A stretch of 64,000 nt of DNA from Roseateles amylovorans. GTDB taxonomy: Bacteria; Pseudomonadota; Gammaproteobacteria; Burkholderiales; Burkholderiaceae_C. Location of the stretch: the NCBI RefSeq assembly GCF_025398155.2, contig NZ_CP104562.2:806001-870000 (forward strand), read 5' to 3'. Under the pieces are notes generated by a model, which worked only from the letters and a program-made list of their open reading frames with translations, did not search any database and was not told the DNA's origin. Each line of letters starts with the position of its first letter. The stretch's first letter is position 1. The position numbers and the translations under genes are program-made. Below, in pieces: positions 10,625 to 19,707 of the stretch.

Positions 10625-11410
10625 ATGCGACCGCTGAGTTCCTGTTCCCGTGAAGAATGGCGCGCCGTGAGCGGCGTGCTGACCGACATCGACGACACCC
10701 TGACCGACGACGGCGCCCTCCCCCCCGCCGCGCTCGACGCGCTGCACCGCCTGCAGGCCGCCCGGATTCCGGTCATCGCCATCACCGGTCGGCCGGCGGG
10801 CTGGAGCGAGCCCTTTGCGATCTCGTGGCCGGTCCAGGGCATCGTCGCCGAAAACGGTGGCGTGCTGCTGCATCGCGAGGGCGAGCATCTGCGCACCGAG
10901 TTCACCCAGCCCGATGAGATGCGCGCCGCCAATGCCGAGCGCCTGCATCGCTGCGCCGCCGACATCCTCGCCCGGGTGCCGGGCGCCACGCTGGCCCGGG
11001 ACAGCGCGGGCCGCCTGACCGACATCGCGATCGACCACAGCGAGTTCAGCACCCTGAGCGACGAGGCGATTGCCGTGGTCTGCGACCTCATGCGGTCCCA
11101 CGGCCTGACGGCGACCGTCAGCTCCATCCACATCAACGGCTGGATCGGCCACCACAGCAAATGGACCGCAGCGCATTGGGCGGTGCAGCGTCTCACCGGT
11201 CAGGCGTTCGATCCGGCGCAGTGGGTCTATGTGGGCGACTCCACCAACGACCAGTTGATGTTCGAACGCGTGCCGCTGTCGGTCGGAGTGGCCAACGTGC
11301 GCCGCTTCCTGCCGATGCTGGCGCACCTGCCGGCCTATGTGACCGAGGGCGAGCGAGGGGTGGGATTCGCGGAAGTGGCTGTGGCGATGTTGGCGGCACG
11401 GGACCGATGA
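10625..11410 (+). CDS. HAD-superfamily hydrolase (type IIB, Cof / sugar-phosphatase-like)
   Basis: 261 residues. The HAD motifs are VLTDIDDTLTDDG (nucleophile and acid Asp), IAITGRPAGW (motif II), a Lys region (HHSKWTAAHWAV) and VYVGDSTNDQLMF (motif IV). The inserted cap domain between motifs II and III places it in the IIB group with Cof and mannosyl-3-phosphoglycerate or sucrose phosphatases; the substrate is not known. The start at 10625 has no Shine-Dalgarno; a CACAAT -10-like element just upstream suggests a leaderless or very short-leader transcript. It is divergent from ahcY. Confidence 0.85.
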   Translation: MRPLSSCSREEWRAVSGVLTDIDDTLTDDGALPPAALDALHRLQAARIPVIAITGRPAGWSEPFAISWPVQGIVAENGGVLLHREGEHLRTEFTQPDEMRAANAERLHRCAADILARVPGATLARDSAGRLTDIAIDHSEFSTLSDEAIAVVCDLMRSHGLTATVSSIHINGWIGHHSKWTAAHWAVQRLTGQAFDPAQWVYVGDSTNDQLMFERVPLSVGVANVRRFLPMLAHLPAYVTEGERGVGFAEVAVAMLAARDR

Positions 11411-11630
11411 AGCCCGGTTGACGCGGGTCGCGGCATGCGTGTGCCAGCGTGGTGAAAGCCCGTAGGCGAACCGTCATCGGATCGTGCAAGCCATGGCATG
11501 GATCGGGCACGCCGGGTGGCGTGCCCATTCCTACGATGACTGCACCGTCGTCGATCCCTGCAGTGCCGCCGAGTTCAAGCGCACTGCATGCCTCGCGGCG
11601 TTGCCTCCACTCATCACAGGAAACCCCGCC

Positions 11631-12473
11631 ATGTCCAAGATCTGGTTCATCACCGGCGCCAACCGCGGCATCGGTCTGGAAATCGTCAAGTCCGCACTGG
11701 CCGCGGGCGACAAGGTCGTCGCCACCGCCCGCCAGCCCGATACGCTCCGCGCCGCTTTGGCCGAGCAGGTGGCCACCGAGCAATTGCTCTGTCTGCCGCT
11801 GGACGTCAGCCGCGAGGCCGATGCGGTCCAGGCGGTGGAACAGGCGCTCGCGCACTTCGGTCGCATCGATGTGCTGGTCAACAACGCGGGCTACGGCCAG
11901 TTCGGTCTGTTCGAAGAGATCGCGACCGCCGACATCGCCCGTCAGTTCGACACCAACGTCTTCGGCCTGATGAGCGTCACCCGCGCCGTGCTGCCCGCCA
12001 TGCGTCGACAACGCAGCGGGCAGATCTTCAACGTCTCGTCGGTCGCGGGCTTCATGGCGTTCTCCGGCTCCTCGCTCTATTGCGCCACCAAGTTCGCCGT
12101 CACCGGCTTCTCGGCATCGCTGGCGATGGAAGTGGCCGGCTTCGGCATTCGTGTCACCATCGTGGAACCCGGCTTCTTCCGGACCGATTTTCTCGATGCC
12201 AGCTCGGTCCGCTACAGCGACGCCAAGATCGCCGACTACGCCCGGTTGCCCGAGCCTCCGCAAAGCCGATTCGATGCCTATCACACCCGCCAGCCGGGCG
12301 ATCCCGCCAAGCTGGGGCCGGCGCTGGTGCAGATCGCCAACATGGAACAGCCGCCGCTGCATTTCGTGGCCGGCTCCGACGCGGTGGGATTTGCGGAGCA
12401 GACCTTCGGTCAACGCCTGGCCGAGGTGCGCGCGCATGCCGCGCTGTCGGCTTCACTGGATGGGGACTTCTGA
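11631..12473 (+). CDS. Short-chain dehydrogenase/reductase
   Basis: 280 residues, classical SDR. The NAD(P)-binding TGANRGIG motif lies at residues 8-15, then NNAG, a catalytic Ser in NVSSVAG, the YCATK active-site motif and the PGFFRTDFL segment. It reduces or oxidises an unknown alcohol/carbonyl substrate in the cytoplasm; the C-terminal part (Q-R-F-D-A-Y) is of the type annotated as oxidoreductase with ketoreductase-like specificity. I start at 11631 because ACAGGAAA precedes this ATG and the family begins there. It is a single gene between a HAD hydrolase gene and a repeat-bearing intergenic region. Confidence 0.88.
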   Translation: MSKIWFITGANRGIGLEIVKSALAAGDKVVATARQPDTLRAALAEQVATEQLLCLPLDVSREADAVQAVEQALAHFGRIDVLVNNAGYGQFGLFEEIATADIARQFDTNVFGLMSVTRAVLPAMRRQRSGQIFNVSSVAGFMAFSGSSLYCATKFAVTGFSASLAMEVAGFGIRVTIVEPGFFRTDFLDASSVRYSDAKIADYARLPEPPQSRFDAYHTRQPGDPAKLGPALVQIANMEQPPLHFVAGSDAVGFAEQTFGQRLAEVRAHAALSASLDGDF

Positions 12474-12502
12474 CACCGAATGAAGGCGCCACTGAAGCGA
12501 CG

Positions 12503-12557
12503 CTGATGGGGTGCTGACGAGGTGTTGACGAGGTGCTGACGAGGCGCTGACACGGCG
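12503..12557. repeat. Five tandem 11-bp repeats
   Basis: Units CTGATGGGGTG, CTGACGAGGTG, TTGACGAGGTG, CTGACGAGGCG and CTGACACGGCG lie head to tail just after the SDR gene, followed by a partial sixth unit (CTGATAC). Confidence 0.8.
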
Positions 12558-12565
12558 CTGATACG

Positions 12566-12584
12566 GGCCCCGCTCGGCGGGGCC
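12566..12584. terminator. GC hairpin between convergent SDR and AraC genes
   Basis: A perfect 8-bp stem, GGCCCCGC-TCG-GCGGGGCC, without a T tract, in the convergent intergenic space after the tandem repeats. Confidence 0.5.
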
Positions 12585-12642
12585 TCACCCGCCGACGCGA
12601 GCCCATGCCGCCGGATGTTCCCAATCTCAGGCGTTCCCGATC

Positions 12643-13584
12643 TCAGGCCGGCAGGCGCACCGCTTCACCATCGCGCCGGCGGATCGCATCCCGCGACGGC
12701 GGCGCGCCGAACAGCCGGCTGTATTCGCGGCTGAACTGCGACGGACTTTCATAGCCCACCGCATGACCCGCGCGGGCCACTTCCAGCCCTTCGGCAATCA
12801 GCAGCCGACGGGCCTCCTGCAGCCGCAGCTGCTTCTGATACTGCAGCGGACTCATGGCGGTCAGCGCGCGGAAGTGCTGGTGCAGCGAGGAGGTGCTCAT
12901 GTGCGCCTCCCTGGCCAGTGCCTCGATGCGCAGCGGCTGCGCATAGTGTTGCTTGAGCCAGCGGATCGCACGGTGGATCCGCTGGGTCTGGCTGTCGCTG
13001 CGGGCCACCTGCGCCAGGCGCTCGCCCTGCTCGCTGCGCAACACCCGGTAGACCAGCTCGCGCATCGCCATCGGGCCCAGCGTCGCCTGGTCCTGCGGAT
13101 GGTCCAGCAGATCCAGCAGCCGCGCGGTGGCATCCAGCATGGCGTCGGTGACCGGGCTCAGGAACAGGCCGCGGCTGATCTCGTTCGCATGGCCGGCCAC
13201 CGCATGGGCGTTGCCCGACGGCGCGGCGCGCGGCGGCCCCAACTGCACCAGCAAGTCGGCGATCTCCGCGGGATCGAAGTCCAGGCGCAGGCAAAGGTAC
13301 GGCCGCTCCGGCGAGGCCTGGAACACGCGTCCGGCCACCGGCAGATCGGTGGTGAACACCATGAACTGCGACGCGTCGTAGCTCAGGCGCTCGTCGCCCA
13401 GCTGGATCTCTTTCGCACCCTGGACGACCAGGCACAGCGCGGCCGGCTGCATTGCATGGATCAGCTCGACACCCGGCGACCCCATGCGGATGGTCCACAG
13501 CCGAGGGAAGGCGGTGGACCAGACGCCGTCGCGCGGCGCGTGTCGATCCAGGCTCAGGATCAGGCGATCCAGCACGTCGGACAT
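12643..13584 (-). CDS. AraC-family transcriptional regulator (AraC_N + HTH_18)
   Basis: 313 residues. The N-terminal cupin-like AraC_N domain (about residues 20-175, with PAALCLVVQGAKEIQLGD) probably senses a small molecule. The C-terminal third has two helix-turn-helix motifs (RIEALAREAHMSTSSLHQHF and AGHAVGYESPSQFSREYSRLFG). The start at 13584 follows AGGAGCATCCG; the ATG at 13605 has no such site. It is the downstream partner of a closely similar AraC gene with only 23 bases between them, so the pair looks like a tandem duplication. The likely target is the divergent aldo/keto reductase gene, but no operator was identified. Confidence 0.88.
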   Translation of the reverse strand: MSDVLDRLILSLDRHAPRDGVWSTAFPRLWTIRMGSPGVELIHAMQPAALCLVVQGAKEIQLGDERLSYDASQFMVFTTDLPVAGRVFQASPERPYLCLRLDFDPAEIADLLVQLGPPRAAPSGNAHAVAGHANEISRGLFLSPVTDAMLDATARLLDLLDHPQDQATLGPMAMRELVYRVLRSEQGERLAQVARSDSQTQRIHRAIRWLKQHYAQPLRIEALAREAHMSTSSLHQHFRALTAMSPLQYQKQLRLQEARRLLIAEGLEVARAGHAVGYESPSQFSREYSRLFGAPPSRDAIRRRDGEAVRLPA

Positions 13585-13607
13585 CGGATGCTCCTGACCT
13601 GCCATGC

Positions 13608-14537
13608 TCAGCTGACGCGCAGCAGTTGCTCGATGTCCGCCCGCGGCGGCGTGCCGAACAGCCGCCGGTATTCGCGGCTGAACTGCGAGGCGCTTTCATA
13701 GCCGACCTGATGCGCCGCGCTGGCCGCATCCAGTCCTTCGGCCAGCATCAGCCGCCGCGCATGCTGCAGCCGCAACTGCTTCTGATATTGCATCGGCGAC
13801 ATGCTGGTCAACTGCTTGAAGCGCTGGTGCAAGGTGGACGGGCTCATGTGCGCCACCGCCGCCAGTTCGTCGATGCTGACGGCTTCGTTGAAGCGGCGGT
13901 TCAGTTCGTCGATGGCGCGGGACAGGCGGCGGGTGGCGCCGTCCTGCTGCGCCAGGGTGCGCAGCCGCGGTCCCAGCGGACCGGTCAGCACCCGGTAGAA
14001 GATCTCACGCTGCAGCAGCGGGCCCATCACCCGCTGGTCCTGCGGCGCATCCAGCAGCTGCATCAACCGCAGCGTGGCGCTGAGCAGCGATTCCGACACC
14101 GGCGCCACATTCAGCCCGGACTGCGCCTGCGGCGTGGCGTCCGTCGACGAGGGGCCGACCTCCAGCATCAGGTCGGCCAGCGTCTGGGTGTCGCAGCTCA
14201 CCCGCACGCACAGGTAGGGGCGGTCCGGCGTCGCGTCGATCACCTGACCGCGCGGCAGCACCGTCATCGACACCAGCAGGAAATGCAGCGGGTCGTAATA
14301 GAGCGTCTCGGTGCCCAACGCCACCATCTTGCGGCCTTGCAGCACGATGACCAGACCGGGCTCGTAGAGCGCCGGGCCCGGTTTGGGCGAGGTGCAGCCG
14401 GCGCGGATCAGATGCAGGCAGGACACGGCGGTGGCGTGAGACCCGTCGCCGGGCACGTGCCGCATCGTCAGATCCACCATCTGGGCACGGAGCGCCTGCA
14501 GCTCATCGGCGATGGGGAGCGGGGTGGGAGCAACCAT
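13608..14537 (-). CDS. AraC-family transcriptional regulator, paralogue of the next gene
   Basis: 309 residues with the same layout as its neighbour: AraC_N domain (PALYEPGLVIVLQGRKMVAL), then two HTH motifs (SIDELAAVAHMSPSTLHQRF and AAHQVGYESASQFSREYRRLFG). The HTH regions of the two proteins are nearly the same while the sensor halves differ more, so they may respond to different ligands at overlapping sites. The start at 14537 leaves 173 bases to the divergent aldo/keto reductase start. Regulators of this type commonly control an adjacent divergent oxidoreductase. Confidence 0.88.
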   Translation of the reverse strand: MVAPTPLPIADELQALRAQMVDLTMRHVPGDGSHATAVSCLHLIRAGCTSPKPGPALYEPGLVIVLQGRKMVALGTETLYYDPLHFLLVSMTVLPRGQVIDATPDRPYLCVRVSCDTQTLADLMLEVGPSSTDATPQAQSGLNVAPVSESLLSATLRLMQLLDAPQDQRVMGPLLQREIFYRVLTGPLGPRLRTLAQQDGATRRLSRAIDELNRRFNEAVSIDELAAVAHMSPSTLHQRFKQLTSMSPMQYQKQLRLQHARRLMLAEGLDAASAAHQVGYESASQFSREYRRLFGTPPRADIEQLLRVS

Positions 14538-14710
14538 GCAGCGAATTGTGCAAGTGGATCGCGCGCGTGCCCAGACCGTCGGTCCGGGGTCCGGAGAATT
14601 GGGCAAGGATGGGCGAGATTTGCGCTGGTCGCGCAGGGGGGCGAATTCCTAAGCTGACGACATCGCGACGGCCGTGGGGCGTTGCGCGAACGAATCGCAA
14701 GGAGTGCGTC

Positions 14711-15763
14711 ATGACCGTCTGGACCCGAGAACCGAAAAATCAGCTGCCGCAACTGCCGCGCCGCCGCCTCGGCGCCCACGGGCCGGAGGTCTCCGCGCTC
14801 GGCCTGGGCTGCATGGGCATGTCCGACTTCTACGGACCGACCGATGACGGCCATTCCCTGGCCGTGCTGCACCGGGCGCTGGACCTGGGCATGAACTTCC
14901 TGGACACCGCCGACATCTACGGCATGGGTGCGAACGAGCGGCTGATCTCCGGGCTGCTGGCCAACCGTCGCCGCGAGGTGGTGCTGGCGACCAAGTTCGG
15001 CATCGTCCGCAATGCCGAAGGCTTCTCCGCCGGCGTGGACGGCCGCCCGGCCAATGTGCACCGCGCCTGCGACGCCAGCCTGCGGCGGCTGGGGGTCAAC
15101 CACATCGATCTGTACTACCTGCACCGGGTCGACACCACGGTGCCGATCGAGGACACCGTCGGCGCCATGGCCGAGCTGGTGCGGTCCGGCAAGGTGCGGC
15201 ACATCGGCCTGTCGGAGGCGTCGGCCGAGACGATCCGGCGCGCCCATCGGGTGCATCCGCTGGCGGCGGTGCAGAGCGAGTATTCGCTCTGGACCCGCGA
15301 TGTGGAAGCGGACATCCTGCCGACCTGTCGTGAACTCGGCATTGCGCTGGTGCCCTACAGCCCGCTGGGCCGAGGCTTCTTGACCGGCGCGATCCGTGAC
15401 GCCGACCAGCTCGCGGCCGACGACTGGCGCCGTCACAACCCGCGCTTCCAGCCGGCGCATCTGCGGGCCAACCTGTCCCTGGCCGATGCGTTGACCGCGC
15501 TGGCCGCCGACCACGGCATGACCGCGGCGCAACTGGCGCTGGCCTGGCTGCTGGACCGGGGCCCGGATGTGGTGCCGATTCCCGGCACCCGCAGCCTGGC
15601 GCGCCTGGAGGAGAACGCCCGCGCCGCCCGGCTGCTGCTCACCGATGTCCTGCGGGAGGACCTGCGTGATCTGCTGGCGGCGCATCCGGTCTCGGGGCTT
15701 CGCTATCCGGAGGTGTCGATGGCGTTGGTCAACGGCGCGTCGCCGCAGCGCCAGGCGGCCTGA
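14711..15763 (+). CDS. Aldo/keto reductase
   Basis: 350 residues, an (alpha/beta)8 barrel using NADPH to reduce aldehydes or ketones. Seen: LGLGCMGMSDFYGPTDD, the catalytic Asp/Tyr segment FLDTADIYGMGANE, the Lys in VLATKFG, the His in IDLYYLHRVD, and a cofactor-binding C-terminal PIPGTRSLARLEENA. It matches the AKR group annotated as YakC/pyridoxal reductase-like; the physiological substrate is unknown. AAGGAG lies 7 bases before the ATG. Divergent from the two AraC regulators, which probably control it. Confidence 0.92.
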   Translation: MTVWTREPKNQLPQLPRRRLGAHGPEVSALGLGCMGMSDFYGPTDDGHSLAVLHRALDLGMNFLDTADIYGMGANERLISGLLANRRREVVLATKFGIVRNAEGFSAGVDGRPANVHRACDASLRRLGVNHIDLYYLHRVDTTVPIEDTVGAMAELVRSGKVRHIGLSEASAETIRRAHRVHPLAAVQSEYSLWTRDVEADILPTCRELGIALVPYSPLGRGFLTGAIRDADQLAADDWRRHNPRFQPAHLRANLSLADALTALAADHGMTAAQLALAWLLDRGPDVVPIPGTRSLARLEENARAARLLLTDVLREDLRDLLAAHPVSGLRYPEVSMALVNGASPQRQAA

Positions 15764-15850
15764 GCGAGGTCAGGCCCGGACCCAGGGCCGGCGCCGAATG
15801 CCGGGCCGCTCGTCCAACCTGGTTGATGAGGGCAGTCGACCGGTGGTGTC

Positions 15851-15884
15851 GATCAGGCCGATCAGGCCGATCAGGCTGATCAGA
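15851..15884. repeat. 9-bp tandem repeat
   Basis: GATCAGGCC, GATCAGGCC, GATCAGGCT and GATCAGACG follow one another after the aldo/keto reductase gene. No coding role is apparent. Confidence 0.7.
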
Positions 15885-15947
15885 CGAGCCGATCACTTGG
15901 GCTGATCGCACCGCGATGCGGCAGCTCTGTGCCGCGTCGCTCCGTCT

Positions 15948-17045
15948 TCAGCCAGCGATTCCCAGAAAGACCGAGGTGCTGTACAGCGCCTCATCCAGCG
16001 ACTGACGGAAGGCCGCATCGCGCGGTCGACGTTCGATGAAGCCGAGCTCGTGCACCAGCCGGCCGTGGCTGACTTTCAGGTTGGCCCAGCCGATCATCCG
16101 GTCGCCCCACAGCATGGGCAGCGCATAGTGGCCCATGGTGCGCTGAGCGGGCGGGGTGTAGGCCTCGAAGCGATAGGCCCATCCCCACAGGTGTTCGAAG
16201 CGTCGCCGGTCCCAGACCAAGGGATCGAACGGCGCGAGAAACCGCAACCGCAGGGGATCCACCTTGTGGCTGCGCGAGGCGGGGTTTTCATCGACCGGCC
16301 AGAACCAGGTCACGCCGTCGAGCTTGGTGTGGGCATAGCGCTCGCGGGCTTGCTTGACGACGGACCGCGCCTCGGCATTGAGATGCGGTGCGCCGTAGTT
16401 CAGCAGCGTGGTGAGGTAGCCCAGGCTGGCCGCCGGCAGCGGGGCATACAGCCGCACGATGAGGTCGAGCAAGGCGGCGGCACGCGCATGCCGGGCCTCG
16501 GGACTGTCGTCCACCGGCCGGTGGTCGATGGCTTCATACACCCGGGTGCCGGTCTCTCGTCGCACCACCCGCAACTGGCCGCGGTAGTGCATGCCGTCCA
16601 GCAACTGGGTGCTGGCGTTCAACTCGCCGCCCCAATAGCCCGCCACGCGACCGTGGGAGAACGCCTTCTGCACATCCTGCGGATGGACCCGACCCCGTTC
16701 GCGGATGAAGGACAGCACCTCGGCCGCCCGGGCGTTCATCTCCGCGTCCCAGGCGCGGCGGGCGGTGCGGGGATGCATCAGCGCGAGATGTTCCCGAGGC
16801 AGGAAACCGTAGTTGACCAGGCAGTCTTCCTCGACGGCCAGCCGTGCATAGCGGCTCTCCAGCTGGCCGGCGCGATAGTCCTTCACCCGATGCATCAGGA
16901 TCAGATCCTGCGCCCGAGCCGGCGCGCGGATCGGATCCGCCTGGACGAAGCCCAGCCGCTGAATCGCGCGCAGCAGCGTCGTCGGCTTGAAGAAGGTGCG
17001 GGCGATGGCGTGGCGCCGCAGCGCGTCGTGGTCGATCACGGGCAT
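15948..17045 (-). CDS. YcaQ/AlkX-like winged-helix DNA glycosylase family protein (HTH_42)
   Basis: About 365 residues. The family includes E. coli YcaQ, which unhooks interstrand DNA crosslinks. Family marks: RAIQRLGFVQADPI, where the Q-x-D motif needed for catalysis is present as QAD, a middle winged-helix region, and the C-terminal FLAPFDPLVWDRRRFEHLWG with YRFEAYTPPAQRTMGHYALP. Cytoplasmic, acting on DNA. The start is uncertain: the ATG at 17045 matches where the family begins, while a GTG at 17090 would add 15 Pro/Ser-rich residues. No operon partner. Confidence 0.85.
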   Translation of the reverse strand: MPVIDHDALRRHAIARTFFKPTTLLRAIQRLGFVQADPIRAPARAQDLILMHRVKDYRAGQLESRYARLAVEEDCLVNYGFLPREHLALMHPRTARRAWDAEMNARAAEVLSFIRERGRVHPQDVQKAFSHGRVAGYWGGELNASTQLLDGMHYRGQLRVVRRETGTRVYEAIDHRPVDDSPEARHARAAALLDLIVRLYAPLPAASLGYLTTLLNYGAPHLNAEARSVVKQARERYAHTKLDGVTWFWPVDENPASRSHKVDPLRLRFLAPFDPLVWDRRRFEHLWGWAYRFEAYTPPAQRTMGHYALPMLWGDRMIGWANLKVSHGRLVHELGFIERRPRDAAFRQSLDEALYSTSVFLGIAG

Positions 17046-17248
17046 GGCGGAGGGGCGGGGCGAGGGCGCGGTCGATGAGGGTGTCGACACGCTATCTCAA
17101 TCGTCACCCGGATGTGGCAGCAGGCCAGCGGCCGCGGCGAGCGCAGAGGCGATGTGGCCGGCGCTTGAGCTGGAACTTGGGCTTGGCCTTGGGCTGCGAC
17201 TGCGACCGCGACTGCGGCTGGAGCCGAGGGCTCGCCGGTGGAGGCTCG

Positions 17249-18259
17249 TCAGCTCGCCGAGGTCCGACGGCGCTGTTCCTCGGTGTCCATCTGCATCTCG
17301 TAGCTGAAGAAGCGGTTCCGGCCGGTGGACTTGGCGTTGTAGAGCGCGTCATCCGCCCGCAGGATCAGGCCTTCGGCGCTGGTGCTTTCATCCGGCAGGC
17401 AGGTGGTGATGCCGCCGCTGAGGGTGATGCTGGCGCCGGTCGGGGAATCCGGATGCGGAATCGCCGCCAGCTCGATGGTGCGGATCAGCGCCCGGGCATA
17501 AGTCATCGCACCGGAGCGTGGCGTGTTGGGCAGCACCAGCGCGAATTCCTCGCCGCCGTAGCGGCCGGCGCAGTCGCTCGGGCGGCGGCAGGTTTCCTTC
17601 AGCAACTGCGCCACGCGGCGCAGGCAGGCATCACCGGCCACATGGCCGGCGGTGTCGTTGTAGCGTTTGAAGTGGTCCACATCGCACAGCACCAGGGTCA
17701 GCGGCTTGGCCTCGCGGCGGGCGAGTTCCAGCTCCTGCTGCAGCCGGGCATCGAGCGCGCGGCGGTTCATCAGCCCGGTGAGGGCGTCGACGGTGGAGAG
17801 CTTCTCCAGCTGCGCATTGGCGGTGCGCAGCTCTTCGGACATCTTCACCAGCCGCTGCCGCATCTGGGCCAGACGCTGCATGGCCCGCAGCTTGGCATGC
17901 AGGATCATCGGCGAGACCGGCTTGACGAGGTAGTCGTCCCCGCCGGATTCGATGCCCTTCCAGACATCCGCCGCCTGGTTGAACTGGGACAGGAAGATGA
18001 TCGGCGTCCAGCCGCCGGGCTCGGCCGCGCGCATTTCGCGGGCGGTCCAGTAGCCGTCCTGGCCCGGCATTTCCACATCCATCAGCACGATGTCGGGCCG
18101 ATAGCGGCGGAACAGCTCCAGCGCCCAGGAAGCGCTGTCGGCTTCCAGCACCCGATGGCCGACCCGGTCCAGTTCGGCGGTCAAGGCCACGCGGGTGGCG
18201 CTCTGGTCGTCGACGATCAGGATGGTCAGCGGCGCGGGTGTGGAGGGCGTCGGGCTCAT
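17249..18259 (-). CDS. Response regulator with diguanylate cyclase output (REC-GGDEF)
   Basis: 336 residues. The receiver domain (about 10-130) has the DD pair in ILIVDDQS, the phospho-acceptor Asp in DIVLMDVEMPG and the Lys in DDYLVKPVSP. A short helical linker leads to a GGDEF domain with the intact GGEEF active site. An inhibitory-site RxxD (RPSD) lies exactly five residues before GGEEF, so c-di-GMP feedback is expected. Phosphorylation should promote dimerisation and c-di-GMP synthesis, as in PleD/WspR-type proteins. The sensor kinase is not adjacent. The start at 18259 is the ATG closest to the domain. Confidence 0.93.
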   Translation of the reverse strand: MSPTPSTPAPLTILIVDDQSATRVALTAELDRVGHRVLEADSASWALELFRRYRPDIVLMDVEMPGQDGYWTAREMRAAEPGGWTPIIFLSQFNQAADVWKGIESGGDDYLVKPVSPMILHAKLRAMQRLAQMRQRLVKMSEELRTANAQLEKLSTVDALTGLMNRRALDARLQQELELARREAKPLTLVLCDVDHFKRYNDTAGHVAGDACLRRVAQLLKETCRRPSDCAGRYGGEEFALVLPNTPRSGAMTYARALIRTIELAAIPHPDSPTGASITLSGGITTCLPDESTSAEGLILRADDALYNAKSTGRNRFFSYEMQMDTEEQRRRTSAS

Positions 18260-18288
18260 CCCGCGATTGTGCCGGGGCCACAATGAAA

Positions 18289-18309
18289 CGGGCCGCCAGA
18301 GGCGGCCCG
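18289..18309 (-). terminator. metK terminator
   Basis: A perfect 9-bp stem (CGGGCCGCC / GGCGGCCCG) with a 3-base loop; on the minus strand it is followed by GTTTCATTG. It lies about 65 bases past the metK stop. Confidence 0.65.
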
Positions 18310-18372
18310 GAGTGGGGGGGAAGTCGCGGTGCTTCGTGGCAAAACACCGGGCCTGCGCAGCAGGCGACGAAC

Positions 18373-19551
18373 TTACAGCCCGGCGGCGGCGCGCAGCGCC
18401 TTCGCCTTGTCGGTGCGCTCCCACGAAAACTCGGGCTCTTCACGACCGAAGTGACCGTAGGCCGCCGTCTTCGTGTAGATCGGACGCAGCAGATCCAGCA
18501 TCTGGATGATGCCCTTCGGACGCAGGTCGAAGTGCTCGTTGACCAGCGCGGCGATCTGCTCGTCGGGGATGACACCGGTGCCTTCCGTGTAGACCGTCAC
18601 ATTCATCGGACGGGCCACGCCGATCGCATAGGCGACCTGGATCTGGCACTGGCGCGCCAAGCCGGCGGCCACGATGTTCTTGGCCACATAGCGGGCGGCG
18701 TAGGCGGCAGAGCGGTCCACCTTCGTCGGATCCTTGCCCGAGAACGCGCCACCGCCGTGCGGGCAGGCGCCGCCGTAGGTGTCGACGATGATCTTGCGAC
18801 CGGTCAGGCCGCAATCGCCCTGCGGGCCGCCGATGACGAAACGACCGGTCGGGTTGACCAGGTATTTCGTGTCCTGCAGCCATTCCTTGGGCAGCACCGG
18901 CTTGATGATTTCCTCGATGACCGCCTCGTAGAACTCCGGCTTCATCTTGTCGCCCAACGACATCTCGGGCGCATGCTGGGTGGACAGCACCACGGTGTCC
19001 ACGCTGTGCGGCTTGCCGTTGACGTAGCGCATCGTCACCTGGCTCTTGGCGTCCGGCCGGAGGAACGGCAGGCGGCCGTCCTTGCGCAACTGGGCCTGGC
19101 GCTCCACCAGCCGGTGGGCGTAATAGATGGGCGCCGGCATCAGTTCCGGCGTCTCGTCGCAGGCGTAGCCGAACATCAGGCCCTGGTCGCCGGCGCCGGT
19201 GTTGAGGTGGTCGTCGGACGCCTGGTCCACGCCCTGGGCGATGTCGTTGCTCTGCTTGTCGTAGGCCACCAGGACGGCGCAGCCCTTGTAGTCGATGCCG
19301 TACTCGGTGTTGTCGTAGCCGATGCGCTTGATGGTGTCCCGTGCGACCTGGATGTAATCCACATGCGCGTTGGTCGTGATCTCGCCGGCGAGGACGACCA
19401 GGCCGGTGTTGCACAGGGTCTCGGCGGCCACGCGGGAGCGGGGGTCCTGCGCGAGGATGGCATCAAGGATGGCGTCGGAGATCTGGTCGGCCACTTTATC
19501 GGGGTGGCCCTCAGAGACGGATTCCGAGGTGAAGAGGAAATCGCTTGCCAA
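18373..19551 (-). CDS. metK: S-adenosylmethionine synthase
   Basis: 392 residues; makes SAM from methionine and ATP in the cytoplasm. The protein begins SDFLFTSESVSEGHPDKVAD with the catalytic His, and carries GAGDQGLMFGYA and the P-loop-like GGGAFSGKDPTKVDRSAAY. The start codon is TTG (19549-19551): the family N-terminus begins exactly there, CAGGAG lies 8 bases upstream, and no ATG in frame is close. Metabolically linked to the ahcY-metF operon but transcribed separately. Confidence 0.97.
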   Translation of the reverse strand: MASDFLFTSESVSEGHPDKVADQISDAILDAILAQDPRSRVAAETLCNTGLVVLAGEITTNAHVDYIQVARDTIKRIGYDNTEYGIDYKGCAVLVAYDKQSNDIAQGVDQASDDHLNTGAGDQGLMFGYACDETPELMPAPIYYAHRLVERQAQLRKDGRLPFLRPDAKSQVTMRYVNGKPHSVDTVVLSTQHAPEMSLGDKMKPEFYEAVIEEIIKPVLPKEWLQDTKYLVNPTGRFVIGGPQGDCGLTGRKIIVDTYGGACPHGGGAFSGKDPTKVDRSAAYAARYVAKNIVAAGLARQCQIQVAYAIGVARPMNVTVYTEGTGVIPDEQIAALVNEHFDLRPKGIIQMLDLLRPIYTKTAAYGHFGREEPEFSWERTDKAKALRAAAGL

Positions 19552-19668
19552 TTTAAACTCCTGTGTTCAGTCGTCGGCGTTGCCGTGCTGAGGAGTCAGG
19601 CGGCGAACGCTTTAGCGGGATTTATGAGTCGCCCCGCAAGTTGTCCAAATTAACTCGGCGACGAATTC

Positions 19669-19674
19669 ATTATA
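19669..19674 (-). promoter_or_regulatory. -10 box of the metK promoter
   Basis: A perfect TATAAT on the minus strand, 117 bases before the metK start, with no convincing -35 at the standard spacing. The transcript would have a 5' leader of about 110 bases. Confidence 0.5.
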
Positions 19675-19707
19675 GAAAAGAAGAAGGCGAAAGGCTGGGC
19701 AAGGTAG

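Noticed and set aside
12503..12557. CRISPR array
   Set aside because: The repeats are 11 bases and contiguous with no spacers, so it is a plain tandem repeat.
18238..19653. 471-codon open frame antisense to metK
   Set aside because: Shadow of metK; no recognisable domain.
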